A DNA stretch of 64,000 bases from Candidatus Electrothrix aestuarii (GCA_032595685.2 CP159373.1:4999821-5063820), one strand, 5' to 3'. Shown: positions 17,741 through 27,574, counted from the stretch's first letter. Translations and numbers: made by a program. Notes: a model not told the origin generated them from the letters alone.

Positions 17741-18170
17741 AGGTGTGCCAGAACGTTAAGGGCATATCGAAAGATTAATGATAAGAAATTCTATTTATGA
17801 ATTGTTATTGTATTCTATATTTTCTATTTTAATAGATCATACTTTCTCTTCTTCTTATATTTCCAGAATTTTTTTATAAAATGAATAAACATAGCATACA
17901 AACCCTAAAAAAATAGAGATTATCAGCTACAACAATACCCATTTAAAAAAACAGAAAAACAAAGATATAAACAGCTAAATGAGGGGGAGGAGGTGTACTC
18001 TTTAATTTTCAATTTAAAATTTTTTTGCTTGATTATCGAAAAAAAAACTGCTTTTCTCATTATATGAATAAAATAAGATAATCTTACAAACAGATTATTA
18101 TTAATAAACTACATATTATGTATATGTACAAACCAATAGAATATTGGTTATATAAAAAAATACAAATACA
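17741..18170. other. AT-rich divergent control region of the eCIS locus
   Basis: 430 bp, clearly more AT-rich than its surroundings, between the leftward fibre operon and the rightward main operon. It must contain both promoters. Many TATAAT-like strings occur, so none can be singled out. No gene is seen. The richness in A/T tracts would suit silencing by an H-NS-like protein (inference). Confidence 0.5.
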
Positions 18171-21170
18171 ATGAGATTAAATCGTATTAATTTTTATTTT
18201 TACATTATATGCATAATCTTATTCACTCAAAATTATGTGACAAATAATATTTATGCAGCATCAAAAATTATACATAATGAATATTACCCTATTTACTATA
18301 ACAAAAAATATTCATCAATATCTGAAAACACTTCTTCTTCATTAAAAAAAATACCATATCAAGAAAAATGGATCCAATCACTCCTTGACCCCATTTACCT
18401 CACTCCTAATACCCTGAAGATTATTATTGAGGAGACTGGAGTTGATGTTACCTACCGTCTTACTGAGCAATCTCTGGCTGCTCTTGAAAAAAAATATCCC
18501 CGTATTACAGAAAAGCAGTACGACAAACTGGAAGCAGTAAAAGAGACAAATTTCAAAAAAACTGACCAGGAATGGGCCAATGTTGCCAGCACGTTGGCCT
18601 TTCTTGAATTGCTTCATCAAGGGTTAAGCACTCGCTATCTTATTCGGGACGATCTTTTCAAAAAATTGACCAAAGAAAAAATGCCACAATATCTTCTTGA
18701 CGGTCTCATGGCAAAAAAGGGGGTCATTTATCTTGATCTCTCCATGTTAACAAGAGGCATGCAACGACAGATTCAGGAGACAATTCTTGCCTATAAGGCA
18801 CAGGTTATGGAGCAAGCCAGCTTCCTGAATATGGTGTATTTTTTGAATGAAAATTCCTTCCTCATTCTCAAGGGCAAGGAAATGCCTCCTGAGCTGGTCG
18901 ACAGCCTGGTTGTGCTGAAGAATGAATATTTTTTGAGCAAATCCAAGCTGAGTCGAGAGGTACGGAACATCCTAACCAAATTTGCAAAAACTCTGGAGCA
19001 GGCTTGGCTGGAAAAAATTGTCAGCATGGTAGAAAAAGACGGTAAAATATTTACGATAAAAGGAAACCAACTCCGAAAACTGCTTATACGATTATCCCCA
19101 AAATTGGTTGGCGAAATTAAAAAGGAGAATAAAAAGGGTTATACAGCGAAATCGCTTTGCACCTTATTCAAGGAGAATCCGTCCGTTCTGGAAAATTATT
19201 TTTATCGTAATCCACGACTGCTTTCCTCTCTTGGAATTCAGGTTTCTTCCGAGTATACCCCCACTGCTGACAAGGCATTACAAATCCAGGAACGCGGTGT
19301 ACAGCCTGTGGTTGTTGCAGCGTTTAAAGAACTTGACGGGACTTCTTACAACAGTAAAGAAAATTACATCCAGGCCTTGCGTGTTGCTCTTGATAAGCTT
19401 AACCAGCCCCCTCCCCCCTGCCCTGCACCGCCACAAAAACGATCTGTTGCCAGTCCGTCATCAGATTGTTCGGTTGAACCGGAACCAACCCCATCAAAAA
19501 TCGCTCAAGCACTTTTTAATGTGGAGAAGCAAGCTCCCCCTCATGAAACGAAACCTATTCAATTTGATCCTGACAACTGTGGCTGTGTCGCTGTACCAAA
19601 AAACTCTACCTATGCCCTGTATCCCTATTGGACAGCTCAGGGAAAAGAGCAAACGATTGACTTCAGTGTTATCTCCCGTCTTGCCTATTTTTACCTGGAA
19701 GTGAATGAAAAAAATAAGATTGAAGATCGTAGGCATTGGCTCGATGATAAAGACCAAAATAATTTCATCACCGTCGCCCGGAAGCATAAAACCAAGGTTG
19801 ACCTGGTGCTGTATAAAGAGCAGTGGTGTGGTCAAAGTGAGCAGGCTGACTGCCCCTCAAGGGATAAGAAAGAAGAATTGGCAGAGACGATAAGCAATCT
19901 TCTCAAACCAACTCTTAATCATCTGAAACCCTATGCAACTTTTGGAATGGCTCCCACACCGACCATGGGAGATGGTATCATTATTTATCTCACGAGTATT
20001 CCTCATGATTCAGAATGTTTCCTTTCCTTCATCAAGATGTTGCGGGAAAAAATACAAACCCCGGTAAGAGACACCACGCTGGGAGCCCGAATTACCCATC
20101 TGTTAGGGCACCCACCGAAGAGAGTTCCTCAACGAAGGCTCAGCCTGATGTTGCCTGGCGATATCTTGATGTTGCCTGATGATATGATCATCCAAGAAAA
20201 AGACAAATTGCAAGATGTTATTGATTTTTTGGAAAAGATATCCGCACGACCTGCGCGATATTTCGATGATATCGTCGTGCTTACTGGAAATAACCCCTTA
20301 GATAAATTACAAGAACTTCGTGGCCACCTGGAAGATAATATTGGCTCTGAATATATTGATATTAACAAAAAAATAACCCCGCTTTTCGTCAACACCTGTG
20401 GCCAAAAACAGAAAGGCAACGAGATTAATTTGACATTTAATTATGCGCGCGAGAATTTCGGAGGGATAGGTTTTATTCCTTTTCCGCTCCAAACTGAAAA
20501 TGCAACAGAAACCAAACAAGCAGAGAAAAAAAAGAAGAAATCAAAATCTTCAGAGACAGAACAAGAGAATAAGCCTGCACAAGAAAAAAAGAACGATGAA
20601 CAAGACACTGTAGCTCTATGCGGCGGCACTACACCAGAACAAGCAATTAAAAATGCGATAGAAAGTAAACAAGAAGAGAAAAAAAAGAAAGAATCAGAAT
20701 CTTCAGCGGCAAAACAAGAGAATGACTCTGTGCAAGAGGAAAAGAACAGTCAGGAAAAAACAGTGACTGTGTGTAGTAATATCAGCTCGGATCAAATCAT
20801 GGGTAGCTCTGTGCTGAGTTGCCAGGCAGATCAAGCAGATTTCGTGAGTAGGTTCATCAAACAATATGCTCCCTGGCTCTGCAAATGGACATGCCCGAAC
20901 AGGATGTGGATTCGGCTTACTTGGGACGGGCTGGTCCTATTTTTTGTGGTGTACTTCATCTTAGCCCTTTTTTATCCATCCCTGGCCGAAATTAGAAAGA
21001 GATACCAATGCATTTTTGTGATTCTTGGCATCATCACTGTTTTGTTAATCTATATGTCCTATGCCTGTGATCCAGATTACAAAGAATATACGACTGATTT
21101 TTTAATATATACTTTGGTTATCTTGGCTGTAGGGATTGCCTCCTCTGCGCGAAAAAGACTATATCCATAA
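18171..21170 (+). CDS. Large exported membrane protein with a GH18-like region (eCIS-associated, novel)
   Basis: A 999-residue protein. A signal peptide (about 1-30, ending NNIYAA) leads into an alpha-helical region (about 50-400), a Pro-rich linker (about 405-455), then a segment from about 478 to 770 laid out like a GH18 TIM barrel: TYALYPYW, DFSVISRLAYFYLEV, KVDLVLYKEQW, GDGIIIYL and a final GGIGFIPF. The catalytic DxxDxDxE is not present in GDGIIIYL, so it is probably non-catalytic. A Lys/Glu-rich stretch (about 775-890) contains two related repeats with TEQENKPAQEKKN-type text, and three TM helices (about 920-993) end the protein. The first 50 codons are unusually AT-rich. It heads the rightward eCIS operon. 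Function unknown. Confidence 0.65.
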   Translation: MRLNRINFYFYIICIILFTQNYVTNNIYAASKIIHNEYYPIYYNKKYSSISENTSSSLKKIPYQEKWIQSLLDPIYLTPNTLKIIIEETGVDVTYRLTEQSLAALEKKYPRITEKQYDKLEAVKETNFKKTDQEWANVASTLAFLELLHQGLSTRYLIRDDLFKKLTKEKMPQYLLDGLMAKKGVIYLDLSMLTRGMQRQIQETILAYKAQVMEQASFLNMVYFLNENSFLILKGKEMPPELVDSLVVLKNEYFLSKSKLSREVRNILTKFAKTLEQAWLEKIVSMVEKDGKIFTIKGNQLRKLLIRLSPKLVGEIKKENKKGYTAKSLCTLFKENPSVLENYFYRNPRLLSSLGIQVSSEYTPTADKALQIQERGVQPVVVAAFKELDGTSYNSKENYIQALRVALDKLNQPPPPCPAPPQKRSVASPSSDCSVEPEPTPSKIAQALFNVEKQAPPHETKPIQFDPDNCGCVAVPKNSTYALYPYWTAQGKEQTIDFSVISRLAYFYLEVNEKNKIEDRRHWLDDKDQNNFITVARKHKTKVDLVLYKEQWCGQSEQADCPSRDKKEELAETISNLLKPTLNHLKPYATFGMAPTPTMGDGIIIYLTSIPHDSECFLSFIKMLREKIQTPVRDTTLGARITHLLGHPPKRVPQRRLSLMLPGDILMLPDDMIIQEKDKLQDVIDFLEKISARPARYFDDIVVLTGNNPLDKLQELRGHLEDNIGSEYIDINKKITPLFVNTCGQKQKGNEINLTFNYARENFGGIGFIPFPLQTENATETKQAEKKKKKSKSSETEQENKPAQEKKNDEQDTVALCGGTTPEQAIKNAIESKQEEKKKKESESSAAKQENDSVQEEKNSQEKTVTVCSNISSDQIMGSSVLSCQADQADFVSRFIKQYAPWLCKWTCPNRMWIRLTWDGLVLFFVVYFILALFYPSLAEIRKRYQCIFVILGIITVLLIYMSYACDPDYKEYTTDFLIYTLVILAVGIASSARKRLYP

Positions 21171-21223
21171 CCTTGAGCTTGTAGGATTCCTTTTTCTATT
21201 CTTTTAACTCGTATGACAAAAAA

Positions 21224-22636
21224 ATGAAGAATGATATTTCTCAGACTATTTTATTTCGTTATGCTGACCACTTAAAAAACATAAACACTGCCTCCACGGA
21301 ACAGGAAGTTTTGGATATTCTGGCCGCTCGCGATGCTGTCCAGACTCTGTTGGCAGAGCAAGAGGGTAGTGAACATTTTGGAACATTACTCACTGAAATA
21401 AATAAACTTGATCAACAATTACGAACTCAGGGAGAACTGGTTGCCGCCAAAGTCGATTTACCTGCCATACGAACCGGCAGATGCCCGGACGATACAGCTT
21501 GGTGGTGGTATTTTGAACCAGCCCAAAAAAAATCTGCCTGGGATCGTCTGGACTGGCTTTGGAATAGCATCATGGCCGGGGCCTTGGCATTGACAGTCAG
21601 CTTTATGATGCAGATTTTTCAAGCCCTTTCTGTTGGTGGCTTAAGTTGGGGAGAAACCTTTGCCACTATTGCTCAGGGTGGTGGACTAGCCTTGGTCGGT
21701 AGTGGTGCCCTGACCGATAGTGGTAAAAACCGAGTCTCTCAGGTTCTTGCCAATTTGGGTATTAAAGGAATATATCTCGCTGAAGCTCTCTGTGCCATTG
21801 CATTAATCCTACTCGCAATTGTGTACACTGGTCATACTATGTTACCTAACTATTTTTACAAACAAGGCGAATCTTTTTATGAAAAAAGTAACCTTACTGG
21901 TGCTGCTTTAAAATTTGAACAGGGGATACAGATAAACCCTGATGATGCCAGATTTAATTTAAGCCTGGGTAAGGTTCACGAATCTATAGGTAATTTGGAT
22001 GCATCTTTGGTCCAATACAAAATTGCCGCTGGAGCCGGTGATCCGTGGGGTCTGAATAATCTCGGCAGAGTTTTGCTTTTTTGGGTAGATCCAAATCTAC
22101 TGAAACGTAAACTTGACTTGGCAGAATCGTATCTTCGCATGGCCTTGCAACGAGCTGAAACATTGGCAGCTGATAAAGGAGCTCTCTCTGACCAAAAACA
22201 AAGTGATCTGGTAGACCTCTTATATCAAACAAACCGCAATCTCGGTTGGGCCTTACTGGAGCAAAAAAAATATAAAGATGCCGAGTCATACCTACGTAAC
22301 GCGATCAGCTGGGATAAACAGATCACTCATGATCAAATCGGTGGGGGCATGGCCTATTGTTTACTCAGTGAAGCATATCGCCACACGGAACAGGCTGTTC
22401 TTGCAGACAAAAACTGGAAAAAATGTATAAAAAAGGCACGACCAGAAACCATATTTGAGTATAAATGGTTTATGGAGAAGGGCAACTCAGCTGACCAAAT
22501 CTACACTACTTCAATCGTAGATGGGATAACCGAAGAGGAATTTAAAGACTTTCTTACCAAGAAGGCGCAGGCAACTCAGTCTAACAAAAAATATATATCG
22601 AATACCGCACCTGAAACAAAGGAAGAGGCACAATGA
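21224..22636 (+). CDS. eCIS-associated membrane TPR protein
   Basis: A 470-residue protein with a soluble helical N-terminus, two TM helices (about 116-140 and 188-212), and a TPR domain from about 220 to 410 (SFYEKSNLTGAALKFEQGIQINPDDARFNLSLG and later units). A Trp-rich WWWYFEP motif precedes the first helix. It probably sits in the inner membrane with the TPRs as a docking platform. It lies 53 bp after the 999-residue membrane protein and overlaps the lipoprotein gene by 4 bp, so the three may form one envelope assembly. No homologue in Afp or PVC is recognised. Confidence 0.7.
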   Translation: MKNDISQTILFRYADHLKNINTASTEQEVLDILAARDAVQTLLAEQEGSEHFGTLLTEINKLDQQLRTQGELVAAKVDLPAIRTGRCPDDTAWWWYFEPAQKKSAWDRLDWLWNSIMAGALALTVSFMMQIFQALSVGGLSWGETFATIAQGGGLALVGSGALTDSGKNRVSQVLANLGIKGIYLAEALCAIALILLAIVYTGHTMLPNYFYKQGESFYEKSNLTGAALKFEQGIQINPDDARFNLSLGKVHESIGNLDASLVQYKIAAGAGDPWGLNNLGRVLLFWVDPNLLKRKLDLAESYLRMALQRAETLAADKGALSDQKQSDLVDLLYQTNRNLGWALLEQKKYKDAESYLRNAISWDKQITHDQIGGGMAYCLLSEAYRHTEQAVLADKNWKKCIKKARPETIFEYKWFMEKGNSADQIYTTSIVDGITEEEFKDFLTKKAQATQSNKKYISNTAPETKEEAQ

Positions 22637-23316
22637 AGAAACTAGACCTATGGTGTTTCCAGATAATTTTATTTTTTTCAGCCGCAAACATCATGTCCGG
22701 TTGCGGCATACTGGATGATGGACGGATGGCAGCCTGGGAGAATGTACGAATGAAAGAAGAGGAAACCAAGCAAAAGCTCCTTGAAGTACGAGAAAAGGAG
22801 CTGGCGGGCGCATTCAGTGCGGGTGAAGATATACCTCTGCTTACGGTCACCACACTTGACAGTAACGGGCAACCAGTTGAAGTATCTATGAATATCCTTC
22901 CGATGATCAAAACCATTATTGCTGCGGTAGACAGGGATCGCACCTATGGCCTGAAGTTAAGTGAGTCAAAACAGCCTACTGGACAAGCCGGAGAATCGTT
23001 ACAGGCCACAACAGGCCTTATCAAAGCGGTAGGAAGCTCGCCAGCTGCTCTTGTCTTAATGACTGGCGAAGTTATGGCCAAGGGTATTGATGCAGCTGGA
23101 GAGAGAATGCGCGCTGATACAATCAACATTGACTCCAATAATTCCGCACCAAAGACCAACATCGCAACAACAAATAATGCCGAGGCGGCAGAAACCGCAG
23201 TGGCAGAGGCAGCAGAAAAAGCTGTTGCTGATGCTGCGGAAAAAGCTGCTGCTGACCAGGCTGCCATCGAAAAAGCTGTTGCTGAAGCTTTAGAAAAAAA
23301 TAAAACCAGTGAATAG
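22633..23316 (+). CDS. eCIS-associated lipoprotein
   Basis: A 227-residue protein with a signal sequence ending in the lipobox MSGC (Cys24), so probably anchored in a membrane facing the periplasm. A short Glu/Lys coiled-coil stretch follows (KEEETKQKLLEVREKEL), then a small domain to about 160, and an Ala/Glu/Lys-rich C-terminus of repeated EKAVADAAEKAAA-type heptads likely to be a long helix. It overlaps the TPR gene (ATGA) and the cap gene. Low-complexity tails like this often span the periplasm or touch peptidoglycan. Function unknown. Confidence 0.65.
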   Translation: MKKLDLWCFQIILFFSAANIMSGCGILDDGRMAAWENVRMKEEETKQKLLEVREKELAGAFSAGEDIPLLTVTTLDSNGQPVEVSMNILPMIKTIIAAVDRDRTYGLKLSESKQPTGQAGESLQATTGLIKAVGSSPAALVLMTGEVMAKGIDAAGERMRADTINIDSNNSAPKTNIATTNNAEAAETAVAEAAEKAVADAAEKAAADQAAIEKAVAEALEKNKTSE

Positions 23317-23953
23317 CAAGAAAAGCACCATTATCAATAGTCTTAATATACTGATATTAATTGATACAGAACAAATGATAGACACTTCCATTACAGTCAT
23401 TGCTGATCGTTTGAATCAATACCTAAAAAATGTCTTCGATTTGTCAGAAGACGTTGTTGTTGTCTCCAATATTCTGGAACAAGATGGGTCTATTGCTGCT
23501 CATATCGATAACAAGGTCGTTGTCTTTCTCGTGAATATTGAAAAAGAAAGTATCATGGGGCACCAACCGGAGCTCAGGTCTGCCGGGGCCAGCCGTAATC
23601 CCTCAGCCTACCCTCCCCTTCGCCTCAACCTCTATCTTATGTTCGCAGCCAGTTTTGGTGGAAAAAACTACCCTGAGTCGCTCAAGTTTATTTCGCAAAC
23701 GGTTTCCTTTTTTCAGCGGAGCCCAGTCTTTGATCATCAAACGACCCCTGAGTTGGATGACAGGGTAGAAAAATTGGTTTTGGATATGGAAAATATCTCT
23801 TTCCGTGACTTAAGCAGCCTTTGGGGCGTGTTAAGCGGCAAGTATTTGCCTTCAGTATTATACAAGGTGAGGATGCTGACCTTTCACACCGGTGATATCA
23901 AAAAAGCTGTTTCGTCCATCCAGGATACAGATGGCTCTGTACGAGGAAGATAA
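23309..23953 (+). CDS. eCIS tail terminator/cap protein (Pvc16/Afp16-like, DUF4255)
   Basis: A 214-residue protein matching the DUF4255/Pvc16 N-terminal domain: an N-terminal helix (IADRLNQYLKNVF), a VVVFLVNIEKES strand, the PPLRLNLYLMFAASF core and the KFISQTVSFFQRSPVFDH motif, then SLWGVLSGKYLPSVLYKVRML. Afp16 caps the distal end of the tube and sets sheath length. It starts at a GTG overlapping the lipoprotein gene by 8 bp. Three bases separate it from the next gene. Confidence 0.88.
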   Translation: MNSKKSTIINSLNILILIDTEQMIDTSITVIADRLNQYLKNVFDLSEDVVVVSNILEQDGSIAAHIDNKVVVFLVNIEKESIMGHQPELRSAGASRNPSAYPPLRLNLYLMFAASFGGKNYPESLKFISQTVSFFQRSPVFDHQTTPELDDRVEKLVLDMENISFRDLSSLWGVLSGKYLPSVLYKVRMLTFHTGDIKKAVSSIQDTDGSVRGR

Positions 23954-23956
23954 TCT

Positions 23957-24793
23957 ATGGCCTGGAAAATTCTTTGTACTGTTGCGCTACAACATAATTT
24001 TTTTCCCACTACTAACTCTGGTCCGGAACTGGATTTCGTCCCCAGCATGGAAACCCAGACAGTCATGCAAAGTGTGGGGATGCTCAGCCGGGTTGATAAA
24101 AACCGTATCCTTTTATCCTACGACGATGAAAAAGAAGAAATCCTGCTTTCCTGTATCCCTATGGACACTCAGCAGCTTGAGTTTATTTTCCAGGTCTATG
24201 CCCAAGATCTTTATTTTGGACTGTACAGTGAATCTTCTTCAGCAGAAGAAGCACCCTGTTATAGCAATATAAAAAAAAACAGAAAGAAAAATACTGCTGA
24301 GGAAGATGGCATTTTCTTAACAAGATGTGCTGGTGACCAGGCCCTGGCAATCCGAGAACGAGCAGGAAATCATGCGCGATATCCTGCACAACCTGCGGTT
24401 TTAAATTTTGTTATTAGTATAACAAAAGAAACGTACAAGGAACCCAAAGAATACCTGATTCACTGCGCATCTCGAAAGACCTACTGGAAGTACTATCTTC
24501 TCGGAGAACTGGCAGACCACGAGGCAGAAATTATTGACCTCAAAGGAGAAATTAATTTCCAAAACGCCGGACATCAGTTTCCATTTCCGGGAAGAACAGC
24601 TATGGTCTTTTATTCCACAGAACCAATTCCTTTGGAGGAACGGCCGAACAGACAATTTCAATTACGCCAAAGTGGGAACAATGGCAATAAAGTGCTGATA
24701 AAGCGATTACCTAATGCCTCTATAGAGAATCTTGCTCGGGATACTCTCAAGGGTGAACAAGTGAATGTGTCAGAAATATATATCAATTATTAA
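23957..24793 (+). CDS. Conserved eCIS protein of unknown role
   Basis: A 278-residue protein with no signal peptide or TM helix. It has a beta-rich N-terminus (LCTVALQHNFFP through DFVPSMETQTVMQSVGML), a middle with RILLSYDDEKEEILL, and a C-terminal half beginning LNFVISITKETYKEP and containing KTYWKYYLLG and FPGRTAMVFYSTEPIPL. The family is not named with confidence, but its position between the Pvc16-type cap and the sheath, with 3-bp and 17-bp gaps, ties it to particle assembly. A stretch of Lys/Asn codons near residue 110 is low-complexity. Confidence 0.6.
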   Translation: MAWKILCTVALQHNFFPTTNSGPELDFVPSMETQTVMQSVGMLSRVDKNRILLSYDDEKEEILLSCIPMDTQQLEFIFQVYAQDLYFGLYSESSSAEEAPCYSNIKKNRKKNTAEEDGIFLTRCAGDQALAIRERAGNHARYPAQPAVLNFVISITKETYKEPKEYLIHCASRKTYWKYYLLGELADHEAEIIDLKGEINFQNAGHQFPFPGRTAMVFYSTEPIPLEERPNRQFQLRQSGNNGNKVLIKRLPNASIENLARDTLKGEQVNVSEIYINY

Positions 24794-24810
24794 ATGAACA
24801 GGAGGAGAGT

Positions 24811-26469
24811 ATGGGCGTAATGAAAACCCCAGGCGTGTATATTGTTGAAAAAAACGCCTTTCCTAACTCAGTTGTCGAGGTTGCAACCGCAGTGCCGGTC
24901 TTTATCGGTTACACAGAATTTGCTGACAATAAGGGAAAGCCATTATCAAATAAAGCGTGGCGGATTACCTCAATGGCAGAGTTTGTTAGCTATTTTGGGG
25001 GCCCTCCAATGCCTAGTTTCTCTCTTTCTGAACCAGGAGGAGGAGACGCCGCGACGGCAGATGCGGGAGAAGAGGGAGAGGGGGCAGCTACTGGAGGAGC
25101 AGACAATGCAACAGCCAACTTTTCTATGGGAATTAACCGGAAAACAAGAAATTTTTCCTTTTTCCAACAAAAAGGGCCAAAGGGAGGAAAATATCTCCTC
25201 TACCGCTCCATGCAGCTCTTTTTTCAAAATGGGGGCAGCACCTGCTATATTGTCTCAGTAGGAGATTACAGCCAAGATGTGGAGGCAGATAAGTTACAGG
25301 CAGGAATCAAAGAACTGCTTAAGGAACAAGAGCCCACTATGGTGGTGATTCCTGAGGCTGTTCTCTTGGACAAGGACAATTGTATTTCTGTGCAACAGGC
25401 TGCCTTGGCTCATTGCGGGGGCAAAATGCGAAACCGTATTACCATCCTAGATATCTATGATGGCTGGAAAGATCGAAATCACCCTGACGGTAATTGTATA
25501 GACGAGTTCCGTAATGCTCTAGGCATCAATTATCTGGATTTTGCTACTGCCTATTATCCCTGGCTCAACACCACTATTGTCCAGGACAACGAGTTGGGCT
25601 ACGTCAATTTTGACGAAAAAGAAGAGTTAATGCGGTTAATCCGGGAAGAGCTCAAGCTACCCGAAGAGTTAGACAAAGGCTCGGTAAAAGAGCAACAACA
25701 GAATAAGGCTATTCAGAGCATCGGTTACACTGATGAAGAATGGCAGAAACAGATTGCTCAAGATACCGACAAAGAAGCTTCTGATATTACAGAAGATGAG
25801 ATAGAGCAACATAAGGTACTGTTGAACAAAAGTCTGATCGCCATGAGCCCGGCCTTTAACAGCCTTCTTGCGGAGATGAAAAGTCAGTTAAATCTCCTCC
25901 CCCCTGCCGCTGCTATGGCTGGCATCTATACCATGGTGGATAATTCCCGAGGGGTCTGGAAGGCCCCGGCTAATGTCAGTCTGAATGCTGTAATCTCACC
26001 TACTGTCAATATCACCCATGACGACCAGGAAGACCTCAACGTCACCACTCAGGGTAAGTCAATTAACGCTATTCGACCTTTTATCGGTGAAGGCACCTTG
26101 GTCTGGGGTGCCCGAACCTTAGACGGGAACAGCCTGGACTGGCGCTATGTCAATGTACGCCGGACCATGATCATGCTGGAGGAATCTATACGATTGGCAT
26201 CCAAGGCCTATGTATTTGAAAATAATACCGCTAACACCTGGGTGACCATAAAAAGTATGATCTCGAATTTTCTCACCGGAATCTGGAAACGAGGAGGACT
26301 TGCAGGAGCAGCACCGGCAGATGCCTTTAGTGTCCATGTTGGTCTGGGGGACACCATGACTCCTGAGGACATCCTGGAAGGTATCATGCGAATCACAGTA
26401 CTGGTTGCTCTGATCAGACCCGCTGAATTTATCGAGATAACTTTCCAGCAGCAAATGCAAAAATCCTGA
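24811..26469 (+). CDS. eCIS contractile tail sheath protein (Afp2-4-like)
   Basis: A 552-residue sheath protein whose contraction drives the tube outward. The N-terminus KTPGVYIVEKNAFPNSVVEVATAVPVF is the hallmark of phage and eCIS sheaths. An inserted variable domain covers about 60-110 (Gly/Ala/Glu-rich). The conserved C-terminal handshake domain contains RGVWKAPANVSL, NAIRPFIGEGTLVWGARTL and DWRYVNVRRTMIMLEESI. Only one sheath gene is present, unlike the three of Afp. The strong GGAGGAG upstream of the ATG suits its high copy number. Confidence 0.96.
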   Translation: MGVMKTPGVYIVEKNAFPNSVVEVATAVPVFIGYTEFADNKGKPLSNKAWRITSMAEFVSYFGGPPMPSFSLSEPGGGDAATADAGEEGEGAATGGADNATANFSMGINRKTRNFSFFQQKGPKGGKYLLYRSMQLFFQNGGSTCYIVSVGDYSQDVEADKLQAGIKELLKEQEPTMVVIPEAVLLDKDNCISVQQAALAHCGGKMRNRITILDIYDGWKDRNHPDGNCIDEFRNALGINYLDFATAYYPWLNTTIVQDNELGYVNFDEKEELMRLIREELKLPEELDKGSVKEQQQNKAIQSIGYTDEEWQKQIAQDTDKEASDITEDEIEQHKVLLNKSLIAMSPAFNSLLAEMKSQLNLLPPAAAMAGIYTMVDNSRGVWKAPANVSLNAVISPTVNITHDDQEDLNVTTQGKSINAIRPFIGEGTLVWGARTLDGNSLDWRYVNVRRTMIMLEESIRLASKAYVFENNTANTWVTIKSMISNFLTGIWKRGGLAGAAPADAFSVHVGLGDTMTPEDILEGIMRITVLVALIRPAEFIEITFQQQMQKS

Positions 26470-26574
26470 TAAACACGTACCCAACAAGAAACAGGGCATT
26501 ATCTGAATTAATTATTTTTTTCGACTGACTCCGGGGAAATTGAGTCTTGAAGAATACTATCTAAGGAGAGCATT

Positions 26575-27042
26575 ATGGCTGAAGACGGATCTGCACAATC
26601 AACAGACGCCAAAACCGGATGGCCTTTACCGAAGTTTCATTTTCAGGTCAAATGGGATGATAAGGAGATGTCCTTTCAGGAAGTTTCCGGCCTTGATGTT
26701 GAAGCCCAGCCCATTGAATATCGTGCTGGCGACAACCCGGTCTTCTCAACTCTGAAAATGCCAGGCCTGAAGAAATACGGCAATATCACCATGAAAAAAG
26801 GTATCTTTAAATCCGACAATAAATTCTGGGACTGGTTCAATGAGATAAAAATGAACGTCATAAAAAGAGTCCCTGTAACAATCAGCCTACTGGATGAAGA
26901 AGGCAGCCCAACGATGGTCTGGACCCTAACCAATGCCTGGCCAACCAAGATTACAGGGACTGATTTAAAGTCTGACGGCAATGAGGTAGCTGTTGAAAGC
27001 ATTGAAATAGCCCATGAAGGGCTGACTATTGCAAATGGGTAA
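26575..27042 (+). CDS. eCIS inner tube protein (Afp1-like)
   Basis: A 155-residue T4 gp19/Hcp-like tube protein whose hexamers stack to form the needle. It shows PLPKFHFQVKWDDKEMSFQEVSGLDVE at the N-terminus, PVFSTLKMPGLKKYGNITMKKGIF, and the C-terminal AWPTKITGTDLKSDGNEVAVESIEIAHEGL. It follows the sheath by about 105 bp; AAGGAG is placed correctly before the ATG. A second, diverged tube protein follows directly. Confidence 0.95.
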   Translation: MAEDGSAQSTDAKTGWPLPKFHFQVKWDDKEMSFQEVSGLDVEAQPIEYRAGDNPVFSTLKMPGLKKYGNITMKKGIFKSDNKFWDWFNEIKMNVIKRVPVTISLLDEEGSPTMVWTLTNAWPTKITGTDLKSDGNEVAVESIEIAHEGLTIANG

Positions 27043-27106
27043 GACCTTGGAGACGAGACCGGGCTGCTGCAGCTGTCCGGTCTGCTCGTTGATTTGAGAG
27101 GAAGTA

Positions 27107-27574
27107 ATGACGGATAACAAAGAATATCCACCGGTCGCCTTTTATTTTTCAGTTTATATCAATGGGATCGGGCGAGATGCCGGTGATAACTCTTTCCAGG
27201 AAGTTTCCGGGCTTAATACCGAGCTTGAAACCGAAGATATTGAGGAGGGAGGTGAAAATCGTTTTGTTCACCATCTGCCTAAAAAGATTAAGCATCCTAA
27301 ACTGGTCCTTAAGAGAGGGATTGCAGAAAAAAAGTCTCCTTTGGTTTCCTGGTGTACAGAGGTTTTGGAGTCTGATTTTAATACCTCTTTTTCTACCAAG
27401 GAAATACGAGTTTACTTGCTTGGCAGAAATGCCGGAAAAGAGGCTCTGCGCGGCTGGTCAGTAGATAACGCCTTCCCTGTGAGTTGGGAAATAGAGCCTT
27501 TCAACTCTACCAAGAATGAAGTCGCAATTGAAAAAATAGAGCTCATTTATAATACATTGAAAAGAACAGTGTAG
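27107..27574 (+). CDS. eCIS inner tube paralogue (Afp5-like)
   Basis: A second 155-residue tube-fold protein, with PVAFYFSVYINGIGRDAGD, SFQEVSGLNTELETEDIEEGGENRF, a KHPKLVLKRGI strand and AFPVSWEIEPFNSTKNEVAIEKIELIY at the C-terminus. It is clearly related to, but diverged from, the preceding tube protein. In Afp the Afp5 paralogue forms the first tube ring above the spike, and the same role is likely here. A 5-bp gap leads to the small DUF5908 gene. Confidence 0.93.
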   Translation: MTDNKEYPPVAFYFSVYINGIGRDAGDNSFQEVSGLNTELETEDIEEGGENRFVHHLPKKIKHPKLVLKRGIAEKKSPLVSWCTEVLESDFNTSFSTKEIRVYLLGRNAGKEALRGWSVDNAFPVSWEIEPFNSTKNEVAIEKIELIYNTLKRTV

